Source of the DNA: Marchantia polymorpha subsp. ruderalis
Taxonomy: Eukaryota; Streptophyta; Marchantiopsida; Marchantiales; Marchantiaceae
Direction: 5' to 3'
DNA: 64,000 bases
Assembly: GCA_037833965.1 (NCBI GenBank)
Contig: AP031352.1
Location: 29,452,501-29,516,500, forward strand
Part shown: positions 22,388 through 34,628 of the stretch, one piece after another
Layout: every line of letters begins with the position of its first letter
Position numbering within the stretch: the first letter of the stretch is position 1
The notes under the pieces: model-generated
What the model saw: the letters and a program-made list of their open reading frames with translations, nothing else
What the model was told of the DNA's origin: nothing
Databases searched by the model: none
Program-made: the position numbers and the translations under genes

Positions 22388-24841
22388 ATGTCGAAGGTCC
22401 CCCAGCTGCGAGTGTCTCCACTTAGAGTGCCGCAGATCAGTATGCGCGCATTCCAGGATGTGTTGACGAAGTTAAAGCTTGATTTCCTCCTGTGGGGATG
22501 GAATTGGACGTGTCCGGAGATGATGCGCGAATATTTGCGGGAGAAACACCAGCCCGCGCGCGGATTCCGCCCCCATCCAGAGCGGTGGGACATTAGTCAC
22601 TGGGCGCAGGTATTAGGAAGGTGTGCAGGCGAGGAAGGATATCTCCTCTTCGAGGCCGAAAGCGTGAAGGTGTCGAAGGAGGAAGAGAACTCCTACAATG
22701 ATCTTTTCAAGGTTGGCAGGGATCCCAAGAACGGCTTCCGGATGCGAGATTACAAAGATCGATTGCGGAGAAATGTCGCGACTGCATTGCTTCAAATATT
22801 GCAGCCGACCAAGACCGCCTACATGCATGGTTGGCAAGTGGGATTTGTGGAGCTAGTGTTGTCAGGAGCTCTGATTCATTGGGCACGGCTCCTATGGAAG
22901 GTGACGCGCCAACATGCGCAAGAAGAGAGAGGAGGGACCCTCAATCATCTTTCGCCTTACCTGATCGTGTTCTATCGAGCGATGGGATGTTTGACAGCTT
23001 CAGAGCGGGCGCGATTTCCGCTGCTGACCTGGAGTAATCCGGGTAGATACTTGCGGGAGGCTGAAGTGGACACAGATCCGGACGAAGCACCTGCTAGTCC
23101 AGCTCCAGCTCCGGCTCCAGCAAGAGCAGAAGAAGAGCATCGACGTGAGCGCGCACCGCGGAAGCGGAAATGGGATGAGAGGCCAGAAGACAGGCAGCCG
23201 GAAGCTCCCGCTGCGCCGACTCGAAGTCGGCCAACCCACGAGCTTTACAGCCGGCCGAAGCAGAGGGCACGTAAGTTGGTGTTGCCGACTAGCAGTGCGG
23301 AGACCGGGCGTACTCCGGTCCGGCGGAATGTCCTGCCCACGCAGGAGGAGATAATCGCGCAGATTCTGGGGAGGTCGATGAACCCCTCTACACAGAAGGC
23401 GCGGATGCCTTCGGAAGAAGTCAGGCGAACTGAGAGTCGGCCAACTACGAGTCGGGCGACTGAAGGTCGGCCAATTGCAGGTCGGCGAGAACAGCGTGTT
23501 GAACCAGACAACAGGCCGGAAGCAGAAGAGAGTTTGGCTGCAGAGCCAATGACTCTCAAGGAGTCGTCTTCGGAAGAAGACGCTTCTGAGGGAGCGCCTC
23601 CAGCGAAGCGACCAAGTGGAGTGAAGACATGCAGAGTGGATCCGACTGAAAGTCGGAAGGCGAAAACACCTTCCGCGCAGATCGCGCCGGAGGAGCAGGC
23701 AGTAGAAGTGGGCGGTGCTGGGGCGACAAGAGTGACTGCGGTGCCGACCCCTTCGAGAACAGGAGATCAAGCCGGAGCGGAGGCTCAGGCAGTGGGATCT
23801 CCCACTGCCTTGGATATCTATGCAGGGAGTGGAGCAGCAGTCGCGGCGGAAGCTGCCACGCACCACAGTTCCAGGGAGTCGCCTAGAGCTTCTGTGGCGA
23901 CTGAAATCCTCGAAACAGAGGATGAGACGAGTTCGGAAGAACAAGAAGCGGACTCTGTGCGTGGGACGCCAACAGGGGTACTGTGCTAGCAGATAGTGCC
24001 ACTCTTGCGATATTTGGATCGCAAGGCAGCAAAGTACGCGAATCCTAGAAAACCGCAGTCTTATGTGGAGTTAGTCAAGAACAGGACGAGGAACAAGGTG
24101 GCCATTTGGGGCACTAGGTGCCAAGCGTTGGAGATGAAGAATACTGCCCTCCAACAGCACCTGGCGATCACGAAGAGGCTACAACAAACCCTGCAACAAC
24201 AGCGTGAGGATGCGGCGATGAAAGCCCAGGAGGATGTCGAGCTGATGCGGGCAAGGATTGAGTTGGAATTGCAGGAAGAGCAGAGACAAAACCGCATTCT
24301 GACAGAGGAGCTTGCGCGCCAGACGCGCGCATTAGAGCAAGGTCAGAGCACGCGCAAAGCGGATGAGGAGTTGTTGCGCAACTTGCAATCCGAGTGCGTG
24401 GAATTGAGGGCGCAGCGCGCGGAGGCTGAGATGCAGCTGACGGAGGTGGAAGGCAGCAGCCGGCGCGATGCGGATCGTACGCGAGAGGAGTTGGTGGCGC
24501 GGGTGACCCACTGTCTCAGAGGTTACATCCACTGGGAAGTGGCGGCGCAGGAGAAAATCACACTCAGAGAGTTTGAGCTTCGGGCGGCGGCGTTGACGGA
24601 GGGTGACAGTCGGAGTCGGCGGCGAGTGGCGAAGAAATTAGAGGCCTTCTTGTCGGATGCGCGTGATACTATGGCGCACTTGGAGTTGGAAGTGACCGAG
24701 GTCCTTCGGCGGCTGGGGTTGCACAGCCGAGCGGAAGACTGGCAGGGTAGGGAGTTAGTGCGCGGCAGTCCGTCGCGTAGAAGGCGTAGTACCGGATCTG
24801 CAGAGTGCAGCAGTGTAGCTTGGTTCCGTGCAGGCATTTAG
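22388..24841 (+). pseudogene. X-I ORF, best-preserved copy (one stop)
   Basis: A single frame of 818 codons from ATG at 22388 (MSKVPQLRV) to the stop at 24841 is broken only by TAG at 23987-23989; the copy at 4263 has GAG there. N-terminal domain (about residues 5-215): LDFLLWGWNW at 31-40, a GFRPHPERW motif, ALLQILQPTKTAY near 140 and GGTLNHLSPYL near 185. A linker rich in Pro, Arg, Ser and Glu follows. The C-terminal region from VPLLRYLDRK is a predicted coiled coil with repeated Leu/Glu/Arg heptads, ending in a basic SPSRRRRSTGSAEC tail. Helical LLQ...T.TAYM plus GG.L..PYLI resembles, weakly, the plant transposon-protein domain found in some retroelement ORFs. A Gag-like or nucleic-acid-binding role is possible but not shown. 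The upstream frame opens at 22301, but MSKV is the start shared with other copies. Confidence 0.8.
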
Positions 24842-26734
24842 AGTAGCAGGTAGTGCAGCGTAGTGTTAGTTAGGACCTTAGAGGGTAGACCTTAAAGTAG
24901 TTCAAGGCGTCTTGCCTTGGAATTCTTCCAGTTTCGGAAGTGTAGATCACGAACTCACTTTCTCGGCGTGTTTGTGTGTTTAGTTCTGGCACCACGCAGA
25001 GGAGCTACAGCTTGACGAAGGTACCGCATTTTGTAGCAGAAGGCCTTCGGCTGAATGTTCAGAGCTAGTATACTGGTTAGAGACTTGAGTAGTGCGGATC
25101 TACACCTGCGGGTGATTGCCAATGCTCAGAGCCGGTTGCGAGTTAGATACTTGAGCAGTTCCCCCTTACACCTTCGAGTGATTTATCCTGGTTATACTCC
25201 TACGGGACGTTTCCCCTGAATGCCAAAGTGAAGTTTTGTTACTTCGTGTAAACCTTGGTTGTCAATTCAGGTTACGCTGCAGAAGGCACCCTCTGGGCAT
25301 ACCTCTGTAGTAATTCTGGGAATGACAAGTGTCTAAGAATTCAAACTCTTCAATAGACTGTTATGGTGTGTGTGTTACTGGATTGTGTCTCAGTTGAGTT
25401 TCTCAGTCGGGCCTGTATTCTCTACGCTTGGTGTGAGTTGAGGGTGACGTCCACCGCGTATGAGTGACTTCGTTCCGAAGTGGGAAGTCCAATCCGGGTT
25501 CCCTGCGCTAGCAGAAACTAGCGGAAGAGTTGTAAAAGCCGGAGTGGGAGTCACTACCTGCAGAGCCTCTGAATGTACTGTGAGCACAAAATTGTGCTCA
25601 CACGTCTTTTTACCCTTACGAGAGTTAAAAGTTTGGATTTAAGCTCTTGCAAAATTATGCTTGGGGTTTTCTGAAAGTTTTGGCAAGAGTAGGAGTTGGT
25701 GTGATGGTTAGGGGGCAAGAGGTGCGGAAGGAGGCCTTCGGGGCAAGGTCTTCGGCGAAGTGCCTGTAATAACCCACTAAAGGCTAAAACTGCAATATAG
25801 TGGTAGAAAGGTCGAACCCACAGGGACAGAGGAACACACAGGGTACAAAGTGTCACATTTAACAGACTATTGAGGAGTTTGAATTCTCAGGCGACTGTCA
25901 CTCCCAGAAATACTGCAAGTGTCCACTCGGAGCGCACTCGGAGGTCGCACAGTGCAGCGTAACACACACACACACACACACACACCTGAAACTACAAAAA
26001 CACAACCCAGAGATCCGTTAGGACCTCTACTCAAGATTTCAGGGGGGAAGGTCTCTCAAGAGTACACTCAGCGAAGCTGCGGGTAGTGACTCCCAACTCC
26101 GGCCTTTACAACACTTCCACTAGCTTACTGCTAGCGTAGGAAACCCGGTTTGGACTGCCTACTTCGGATCGAAGTCACTCTTACGCGGTGAACAACACTC
26201 TCAACTCACAAAACGCGCAGAGAACACAAGACCTCACTGAAGGACTCACTGAGAAACATTCCAGTAACACAATAACAGTCTATTGAAGAGTTTGAATTCT
26301 CAGGCACTTGTCATTCCCAGAAATACTACAAGGGTTACCCTGAAGGCACCTGCTGCAGCGTAACCTGAATTTACAACCAAGGCTTACACGAAGTAACAAA
26401 ACTTCACTTTGGCATTCAGGGGAAAAATCCCGAAGGAGTACAACCAGGAACAAACACTCGAAGGTGTAGGGGCGAAACTATTCAAGTATCTAACTAGTCA
26501 CTGGCTCTAAGCATCGGCAGTCACCCGCAGGTGTAGATCCGAACTACTCAAGTCTCTAACCAATGTACTAGCTCTGAACGTTCGGCCGGAGGCCTTTAGC
26601 TACAAAACGCGGAACGCCAAGTTGTAGCTCCTCTTGCGTGGTGACAGAACTAAGGACACAAACACGCAGAGAAGATGAGTTCCTGATCTGCACTTCTAAA
26701 TTTGGGAAAGAACTCAAGGCAAAACGCCTTGAAC

Positions 26735-26743
26735 TATTTTATA
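26735..26743 (-). promoter_or_regulatory. TATA box of X-III element
   Basis: Minus-strand GGTATAAAATAG is followed by TTCAAGGCGTTTTGCC, matching the position and context of the TATA boxes in X-I and X-II. The gene-less subfamily has kept its promoter. Confidence 0.55.
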
Positions 26744-26852
26744 CCTTCTAGTCCTAACTAACACTACACTGCAATGCCATGGTGCGAGCTGCAACAGATC
26801 CTACACCTGAGGAGTCGGCGGCTGCCTTCCCCTCTAACTTACAACCTAAATC

Positions 26853-26882
26853 TAACCCTAACCCTAAATCTGAATCCTAAGC
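26853..26882. repeat. Telomere-like motif in X-III
   Basis: CTAACCCTAACCCTAAAT-type sequence with flanking degenerate units. The same stretch is in the X-III copies at about 12357-12385 and 35709-35740. It is too short for a telomere and is a fixed part of the X-III subfamily. Confidence 0.75.
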
Positions 26883-29154
26883 CTACTGTACAGAGCCGCC
26901 AGCGCCTTTTCATTCAAGATCTGAGGCACCCTAAATTTGCAGGCATGCGTGGCCGGCCGAGATCAACGGCCCCACAAAATTTCAAATCCATCCGACCGTC
27001 CATCGCAAAGATATGGGCCCCGCAAGATCTCTGAACCTAGGCCAAAATTACTTCTCCAAAATCCGAGGACTGTGGGTCCCACGCGTCCTACACGCAAGCC
27101 GCCTACTCGCAGGCCGCCTTGGGCCAAAGGCCCCTCTAACTGTTAACGCCGAAGGCTCCTCTATATGTTAACGCCGAAGGCCTCTCTCCTAACCATGACA
27201 GCCGCTTTTGACGCTCATAACTCAGTGACGCCTTATCCGTTCCAAGAGTTCTTGGTCTCGTTAGAACGAGCGTCGCGAGCTCTTTCCAACAAAACCCTAA
27301 CTAAGTCAAACCGTTAAGAATTGAAAAAGTTATGACGGTTTTTACTCTTCCGCCGAAGGCAATCGCCTATCCGCAGGCGTCCGCGTCCTACCCGCAGGCC
27401 GCCTATCCACAGGCCGTCCGCCTGTGCACAGGCCGCCTATCCACAGGCGTCCGCGTCCTTCGCGCTGTTGCGCTGGCGCCGTACAAGTTCCAACCCCGAA
27501 GGCGCATTTCTAGGGCCGAAGGCGGATTTCCCGCCGACGCCGAAGCGCCTGTGCACAGGCGAACGCCTGTGCGTATGCGAACTTCGCGCCTACGTCAAAA
27601 AACCCTATTTCGCCTGTGCACAGGCGAACTTCCTTCGTCCGCGCACAGGACAAAACTTTCTTCGCCCGGGCGCAGGCGGAAAGCTGAGTATCTTACAACC
27701 TTAATAACTACCGAAGTCCTCATCCGTTGTTGGCGTTCTTGGGCTCGTTGGAATCAACACGTCGAGCTCTTTCCAACGAGACCCTAACCAAGTCAAGGCG
27801 TTGCGAATTGAGAAGTTATGAGGGTACTCTTCCGCCAAATGCACTCTACCGCATCGCCGAAGGCGTTGACCCGAAGGCGTCTACCGCCGAAGGCTCATCT
27901 TCCGGCGGTTCTTCCGCCGAAGGCGTACCGCCAAAGTCGCTCTACCGCCGAAGGCCCCCATCAGTAACTTCCGACACTCATAACTCAGTGATCTCTCATC
28001 CGTTTCACAAGTTCTTGGGCTCGTTAGAACCAGCGCGTTGGGTTCTTTTCAACGAAATCCGAAGCATTTCAAGGCGTTACGAATTGAGAAAGTTATGAGT
28101 GATCTACCGCCGAAGGTGCTCAAAGCGGATCCTGCAGCATGAACCGCCCGTTCCGTCCCAAGCGTACCACTGTGGCCTAAGCCCAAAACCCCTTGACTGT
28201 CCTTGATCCTCTTTTTACTCTGGTTTCGCGTACCGATTACTATTTACAGCTGCAGCCGCGGTACTTACTATTCAAAAATGTTTTAGTTCCGACAAAAAAC
28301 AAAAAATGGGTTACCACAGTGCCTTCGGGGAAGTCCCTTCGGGAAAAGGCCTTCGGCGAAGGAGTGAAACTCTCATAACGTTTTCAATGTGTGACGCCTT
28401 GACTCAGTTAGGGTCTTGTTGAAAAGAGCTCGCGACGTTCGTTTCAACAAGACCAAGAACTCTTGAAACGGATAAGGCATAAACGAGTTAGGAGCGGCGG
28501 AAGTTTCTGATATGGAGGGCCTTCGGTGGCCTACGCGTATGCGGCCTACGCGTAGGCGGCCTACAAATAGGCGGGTTGCGCGTAGGCGGCCTGTGCATAG
28601 GCAAACGCCTTCGGCGGAAGGGTAAAACCGTGATAACGTTTTCAATTCTTAACGATTTGCGTTGGTTAGGGTCCAACGAGCCCAAGAACGTTTCAAACGA
28701 AGCAGGGATCCGTGAGTTATGGGCGTCGGGGTGACTGTTATAGATAGGCAAAGGTGCGGAATAGTGTCTTCGGCGGTGCGCGGAAGACAATTTCGGACGG
28801 CGGATGTTGACGTGATCATAAATAAAGACTGTACAGGTGTGGCAGCGGCGGGGCATGAAGTTGCACATGGGAGCCAGGCCGTTGCACATCATCGCAGGAA
28901 CGGCATTCACGCGGGCTGTGGGTGACTCGGCCCTTGAACGTTGGAGAGGAATTTTAGGCCTGGGGATAGAGATTGTGTGGTGTGCCATTGTGTGGAGACG
29001 CTGGTGGGATCGGTAGGAGGATAGAGTGTGGACGTGAGTGATTTTCGCAGGGAAGTGGTGAGGATTAGGAGGGGAGTGTGGAGAGTTCGAAGTAGGAGAA
29101 AGCAACCTCTCGTGGGTGGAGAGTTGTATCGTGGAGTAAAATTAGATTGGGATC

Positions 29155-29410
29155 TGAGATTCAGGTGCGACATCTGTGAGTGGGATCTGAGATTGAAGTG
29201 AAATCTGTGAGTGGGATCCGAGATTGAAGTGTAATCTGTGAGTGAGATCCGAGATTGAAGTGAAATCTGTGAGTGGGATCCGAGATTGAAGTGTAATCTG
29301 TGAGTGAGATCCGAGATTGAAGTGAAATCCGTGAGTGGGATCCGAGATTGAAGTGTAATTTGTGAGTGGGATCCGAGATTGAAGTGAAATCCGTGAGTGG
29401 GATCCGAGAT
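29155..29410. repeat. 31-bp tandem repeats in gypsy-A 5' LTR
   Basis: About eight units of the form GTGAGTGGGATCCGAGATTGAAGTG plus AAATCT or TAATCT. Open frames across them (SHSQISLQS-type repeats) are artefacts of a 31-bp period, not proteins. Confidence 0.85.
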
Positions 29411-29884
29411 CAGAGTGGAAGACCTGAGAATGGTAGCTGTGAATGAAGCAAAATCTGAAACTAAAATCTGACAGTAAGGATATGAATTTGAAACTGAAAA
29501 GGGAGAGTTGAATCTGAGAGAGGAATCTGGTGGGGTCTGAAGGTGGATGCTGAGAAATCGACACTGAAATCTGAGTAGGAATTGGGAGTGGAACTCGGAG
29601 CTAGGATAGACCACAGCGATTGTGGTATTGAGAAAGTCACCCAGAGTTGGGTTAGATCTTTATGTAACAAAGAGCTTGTCTGCTGCTCTTGTGGAGATAG
29701 CAGACAGCAAGTTATTATTTTCAGTTTTGGATAATTTGTCTGTGAGAGAGCAAGTGTTTACGATCTCATTGTCTTGAATACACTTTGACCACATGGTTGA
29801 GATCAGAGAAGTTAGATTATGGAAGCTCGAACCCCCACCTGGACTACAAACGCTGAAGGGTGGGGAGTTTAGGCTCACATAAAA

Positions 29885-29901
29885 TGGTGCGTCTGCCGGG
29901 A
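29885..29901 (+). other. Gypsy-A primer-binding site
   Basis: TGGTGCGTCTGCCGGGA lies 5 bp after the 5' LTR end. It resembles the plant gypsy primer-binding sites of the TGGCGCCGTCTGTGGG type, and the same site follows the gypsy-B 5' LTR. Confidence 0.6.
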
Positions 29902-29915
29902 GCCTGATCTTGTAA

Positions 29916-30941
29916 ATGCAGAATAGGACTAGGTCGCACAAACCAAACTTGGAGCCAGGACTAGAGAAACCCGTTCGCAGTAGGAAGAAACATGAGAATA
30001 AGGAAATCGAGGAAGAAATTAAACTTCAGATATTTTTGAATGTGGACCCTGTTGATGAGTCTTTGTTAGAAGCTTTAGAGAAAACTAGCAACCTTGAGGA
30101 GAGTGGTCACTCTGCAAGCGTAGGTTGTCAAACGTCTGCAGAGATCTACTCGAGGAGAAAAGTGATTGTAGAACTTGACAGTGAGAAGTCGGTTGAGGAA
30201 TCTGCCAGCATGGCTGACGATGGAGGGAGAGCAGGCCCTCCTCCTAGTCCTCCCATAGACCCACTCGTGAGGCCAAGAGGCCTTCCTATTCAAGTTCCAC
30301 AAAATTTGGTAGCTGTGGTCATGCCACCCAATCTGCCTAAGTTCTATGGGACTAAGGATGAGGATCCTTCAAGGCACATGGAAAGATATGTTGAGAGGCT
30401 AGCCAACTCTCTGATTACAGATCCAGGTTATTGTTTGGTCTGGTTTCCTACTAACCTGGAAGGTGAGGCGTATGAGTGGTATAGGGATCATTCTGAAGGT
30501 CATTTTGAGGGATGGGACCAGATGCAAAGGGAGTTTTTGAATGAGTTTAGGCCTGAGGTGGGGCAGGGTACTGCATTGAGAGCTTTGGCATCATTAAAAC
30601 AGGGAAGGGAAGAGGAAATCTCAGCTTACATTAGAAGATTTGATCTTGTCTGTGCACGTTTTGTGGGTACAATGCTCAATGACGATACGCTGAGACAATT
30701 TTTTATACAAGGGTTTTTTTAAGCTACGACCATAAGAGGTGTGTTAGAGAGAAGCCCTCAAACTCTTGCCGAGGCCAAGATGGCTACCAGAGAGATAGAG
30801 AACATTGACAAGGACTATGATAGATTGTGGAGGAAGGAGGATGAATCCATTCCTCAGTTCATCCCAATTCGTCCAACATTCTCTCATTCTCCAACAGACT
30901 CCCCATTCTCGAACAGACTCCCCATTCTCTCATTGAGTTAA
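29916..30941 (+). pseudogene. Gypsy-A gag, one stop
   Basis: The frame opens at 29916 (MQNRTRSHK) and encodes a retrotransposon Gag capsid region with FYGTKDEDPSRHMERYVERL, WFPTNLEGEAYEWY and LASLKQGREEEISAYIRRF motifs. A stop at about 30720 (TTC AAA changed to TTT TAA against gypsy-B) interrupts it, and the same frame resumes to 30941. Beyond that, the gag-pol junction is scrambled by a local duplication of CAGACTCCCCATTCTC. Expected role: capsid of the retrotransposon particle. It is no longer functional. Confidence 0.85.
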
Positions 30942-31057
30942 TTTCGCAGACCAGAGAACCAACACATGTTCTAGCATTGCCAGCCCCTACGGTGGACCCT
31001 AACCTGGCAGATGTAGAGAAAAGATTGAATGCCAGTTAGGCAGGTTTTCAGGAAACC

Positions 31058-33753
31058 ATGATGAAACAGATGCAGAGCATCACAGATCAGATGGCCTTGA
31101 TGATCATGAGTCAACAGCAAGGGCCTCCTCCTCCAGTTGAGTCAGGTAGACATTCATCAAGCCTGTGGTGTGTCCAGTGTGGTCAATCCGGGCACTCCAA
31201 ACAATTTTGTAGGGTGGTGCAGAACCGTGATAATAGAATAAGCGGTGGCCCACCTCTGCAACATCAAAGGGGCCAAGGACCAAATTACCAAGGTCAAGGC
31301 GGGTACAGAGGGCCTCCTAGGGGTCAGGTTGGTCAAAATGGGGAGAGAAAAGAATTGCATGCTTTTTGTCGTAGGTGGCACTATCCAGGTCAGTGTTGGT
31401 CTGAAGTTGGGGTTAATGTGTGTAGTAACTGTGGAGGTAGTCATCCTTCTGACCAATGTCAGCAGCCAGACAAAGTTATTAGAATGCCTCAGCCTGCTGT
31501 TAGTCCTCACCAGGCTAGAGAAAATATGAGGGGTGCAAGACCACAGAATGAGCATTCTAACAATCTTAGACCCCCTAACTTGTATTATGATCATGAGAAC
31601 AGCAAGCAGACATTCAATCCACCTGTTGGACTGCAAACAGTGAACAGATATATTCCTATCCAGAGTGAACCACGAGATGAACCTCGTAGTGACAGCAGAA
31701 AACAGGTTTCATTTGCAGATCCATGTTCTTCAAACTCTCAAGATGCTAGATTTGCAAATGGCGATGATGGAGATGTCCAACGTGGTAGTTCTGATCTTGG
31801 TAAGGGAATAGTCGAACAGGAGCAGAATCAGTGGCCTCCACATGCTAACTTGATTACTTATAAGTTGAAAAATTCGGATGATGTGATTATGCATGAAGCT
31901 CCGGCCCTTACTGTCACCACCAGAGCTATGCATCGCAAGATGCAAACTGAGAAAAATGAGGACGAGCAAGGGGAGACTTCATCAAAGGAGCCTTCTCATC
32001 TCTCTGATCTTGAGAGAGTGGCGAGGAGAGAAGGAGGATTACAAGGGCAGAGGAGAAAAGAAATGAGGTTCTGCATGATGCTGAAGTGCCACCTGTCATG
32101 CAAGATTCAGAAAGCAATGAACCAAGAGAGTGGGAAGGACCGGGGATTCCCATGAAAGAGTGGAAGGACATGAGATGTCAGAAAAGGAGAGAGTCAAAGA
32201 AGTACAATTTGTGATCAGATCTGAGTTCGCTAAAGGCAGACATTACTTTCGGGCAGCTGCTGGAAATATCTCCCATTGCTCGTAAGACTTTGAAGGAGGG
32301 CATTTCAGTGCATAGAAGGAGTGGAAAGACGAAGACTCGAGTCGTTGCTAGAGTTCATTTGCAAAAAGGAGCTCAAGATGTCAAACCTGTGGAGATAGAG
32401 GTGGTAGTGGTAGACAAGGTGATTTCCAATGTATTAGTTGATGGGGGTAGTGGTTTGAACATCCTACATGAACACACCATGAGAAGGTTAGGTTTGAATT
32501 TGACAGGCCTCTCACCTTTATTATCAATATGGCCAATCAGACTTTGGTTGTACCGGTGGGGAAGATTAAAGATTGCCGGTTGTCCACTGGTGGTGAGGAG
32601 TACATTGTCACATTTCATGTGATTAAGATGCATTCGAACAGCGACACTTTCCCTATTCTATTGGGCAGACCTTGGTTGAGAATGGCTAATGCCATTGTGG
32701 ATTGGGGAGGACTGAAGCCATCAATCACATATGGTCCTCAGGATAACAGAGTCAAGGTGTCAATAGGGTCCTTAGGTGGAAAGGTGACAGAGGATCCTGA
32801 GTTATCTTCAGGGAAGGAAGAAGAGAAAAACGAGGCCAAGTGTGATGACACTTTAGTGGGAGTGGTTCAGTCGAATGAAAGAAAAAATAGATTAGATGTA
32901 GGGTCAGGCAGCTTAGATCCTAGTTTTTACAGCAGAAGCGATGATGGAGAGTTTGCTCAGTGGTTGAGAGATTATCCTGAGTCAGGTTGTGACGCCATGA
33001 TGATTTCTCATCACAAAATTTCCAAGAAGGAGGTGATCAGTTCACAAAGAGAAGAGTATCTGTTGCTAGAACCATGTGAGGTTCTTACAGAGGAAGAGTG
33101 GATACATGGAGGTCTTACTCCATGGTTGGACGAGTAGGATGTTACTGAGGTGGGGTTGGTGCAGGTTGATGGAACTCAAGAGGAGGAGAATGCTGTTCAA
33201 CCTGCGAAGTTGGAGGAACCCTTGCATTTCAAGACTACATCAACCGGAATATTAGTGGGCCAAGACGTCAGGGAATATCCTCAGGTCCCTCCAGATTGGT
33301 ATCAGAGCTCAGAGGAACAAACTCATGTGGCAGAGGAAGACTGGAAATACGTGGAGGTGTCCATCAGAGGAGGAGAGCTGAAGCAAATGAAGATGGGTTC
33401 TAAGCTAGGAGAGGATGAGATACGAAGGTACGGTGAGTTGGTGGACGAATTCAGTGATACCTTTGCTTGGTCGTATGATGAGTTGAAGGGAGTACCTCGT
33501 GAGATGGTGGAGCATCGGATTTTGTTGGTCCTTGGTGCTAAGCCTATTAGACAGAAGGAGAGAAGGATGAACCCACAGTTACAGTTGTTAGTTCGAGCAG
33601 AATTGGAGAGATTACTCAAAGCTGGATTCATTAAGCTTGTAGAGATCACGGATTGGGTTTCTCCTATGGTTTTGCTCAAGAAGAAGAACGGAAAACTTAG
33701 AATGTGTGTGGATTATAGGAAGCTGAATGCCTGTACTCAGAAGGATCACTTTC
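31058..33753 (+). pseudogene. Gypsy-A pol 5' part: zinc knuckle, protease, start of RT
   Basis: 31058-32155 carries the zinc knuckle (CX2CX4HX4C, CVQCGQSGHSKQFC) and a second Cys/His cluster. A 1-bp loss near 32030 (GAGAGAAGG against GAGAGCAAGG) shifts the frame. The protease motif LVDGGSGLNIL follows in 32290-32622, and another shift leads to 32529-33137. A TAG at 33135 (TTG in gypsy-B) precedes the last open part, 33150-33753, which includes the RT entry motifs WVSPMVLLKKKNGKLRMCVDYRKLN. The sequence breaks at KDHF, where the X-II copy C3 begins. Confidence 0.85.
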
Positions 33754-34628
33754 TGTGGTACCCCACTTTTGGTGATTTTGAGGAAATTAAAAATTTTTTG
33801 GAAAACTTTACCAAGGCAGCAATGTAAATAGCCTTTGGTGCATCAAAATAGAGTGAATTCGGAAGATCGCAGAGATTCTCGAGGGACCTCGTAGAATCTA
33901 GGAGTTGGGTGCAGCGTCAAGGAAGGGCACCACCCTCCCTGCGAGCTCTGGAGGTAGGATCCCTACGGCGCAAGGCGCAAAATCCGCCTTCGGCGCTGCG
34001 TCCGCGGCGGTAGGGAAATCCTTCATATTTAGGTCAACCCCCAAACGCCTTGCCTTAGTTAGGGTCTCGTTGGAAAGACCTCGATGTGCTGATTCCAACG
34101 AGCCCAAGAACGCCAACAACGGATAAGGACTCCGGGAGTTATGAAGGTTGTAAGATACTCAACTTTCCGCCTGTGCACAGGCGAAGTAAGTTTTGTCCTA
34201 TGCGCGGACGAAGGAAGTTCGCCTGCGCACAGGCGAAATAGGGTTTTGATGTAGGCGCGAAGTTCGCCTACGCACAGGCGTTCGCCTGTGCACAGGCGCT
34301 TCGGCGTTGGCGGGAAATCCGCCTTCGGCCCTAGAAATGCGCCTTCGGAGGTAGAAATTGTACGGCGCCTTCTGCGCCAGCGCAACGCCGCGGACGAGCA
34401 AGGAGCCGCCAGAATAGTAAAATCCGTGCGGACCGTACGGACTGTATGGACGGGATGGATGGATGCTCTCGTGGTCGGACAGAGTTGCGGCGGCGAGAGC
34501 GCCGATGGAGAGACCAGGAGCGGACAGTCTGGACGGAGGCTGTTGACCGCGGACAACGCCTTCCGCGCCAGCGCATCGACGCGGACGGACTTCACCTGCG
34601 CACAGGCGAGTGAAGTTCACCCGCCTGT

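Larger units (their letters stand above)
25765..28318 (-). mobile_element. Complete X-III element, no ORF, with target duplication
   Basis: On the minus strand it starts TGTGGTAACCCATTTTTTG at 28318 and ends AGTGGGTTATTACA at 25765. The duplication GTGCC is at 25760-25764 and 28319-28323. Length is 2554 bp. It contains foldback modules (27216-27335, 27707-27815, 27976-28095), a telomere-like stretch near 26853-26880, a TATA box and a tail with a (CA)n tract at about 25970-25985. There is no long ORF, so it would depend on proteins from elsewhere. Confidence 0.85.
25579..29879 (+). repeat. Gypsy-A 5' LTR, split by X-III copy
   Basis: Begins TGTGAGCAC at 25579, is broken at 25764 by the X-III copy, resumes at 28319 and ends GGCTCACA at 29879. 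Own length is about 1.74 kb against 2528 bp for the 3' LTR. About 0.7 kb of foldback and palindrome modules near 28655-28700 are missing, probably by recombination between them. The 3' third holds the 31-bp tandem repeats. Confidence 0.85.

Noticed and set aside
23000-23944. Long minus-strand frames opposite the X ORF (also 6326-6922, 10849-11421, 39626-40132)
   Set aside because: Shadow frames of a GC-rich, low-complexity coding strand; motifs are conserved only in the sense frame.
29142-29614. Serine/histidine-rich repeat proteins on the minus strand of gypsy LTRs (also 42503-42823, 51031-51525, 54863-55536)
   Set aside because: They are translations of the 31-bp tandem repeats in all three frames and are not conserved as proteins.
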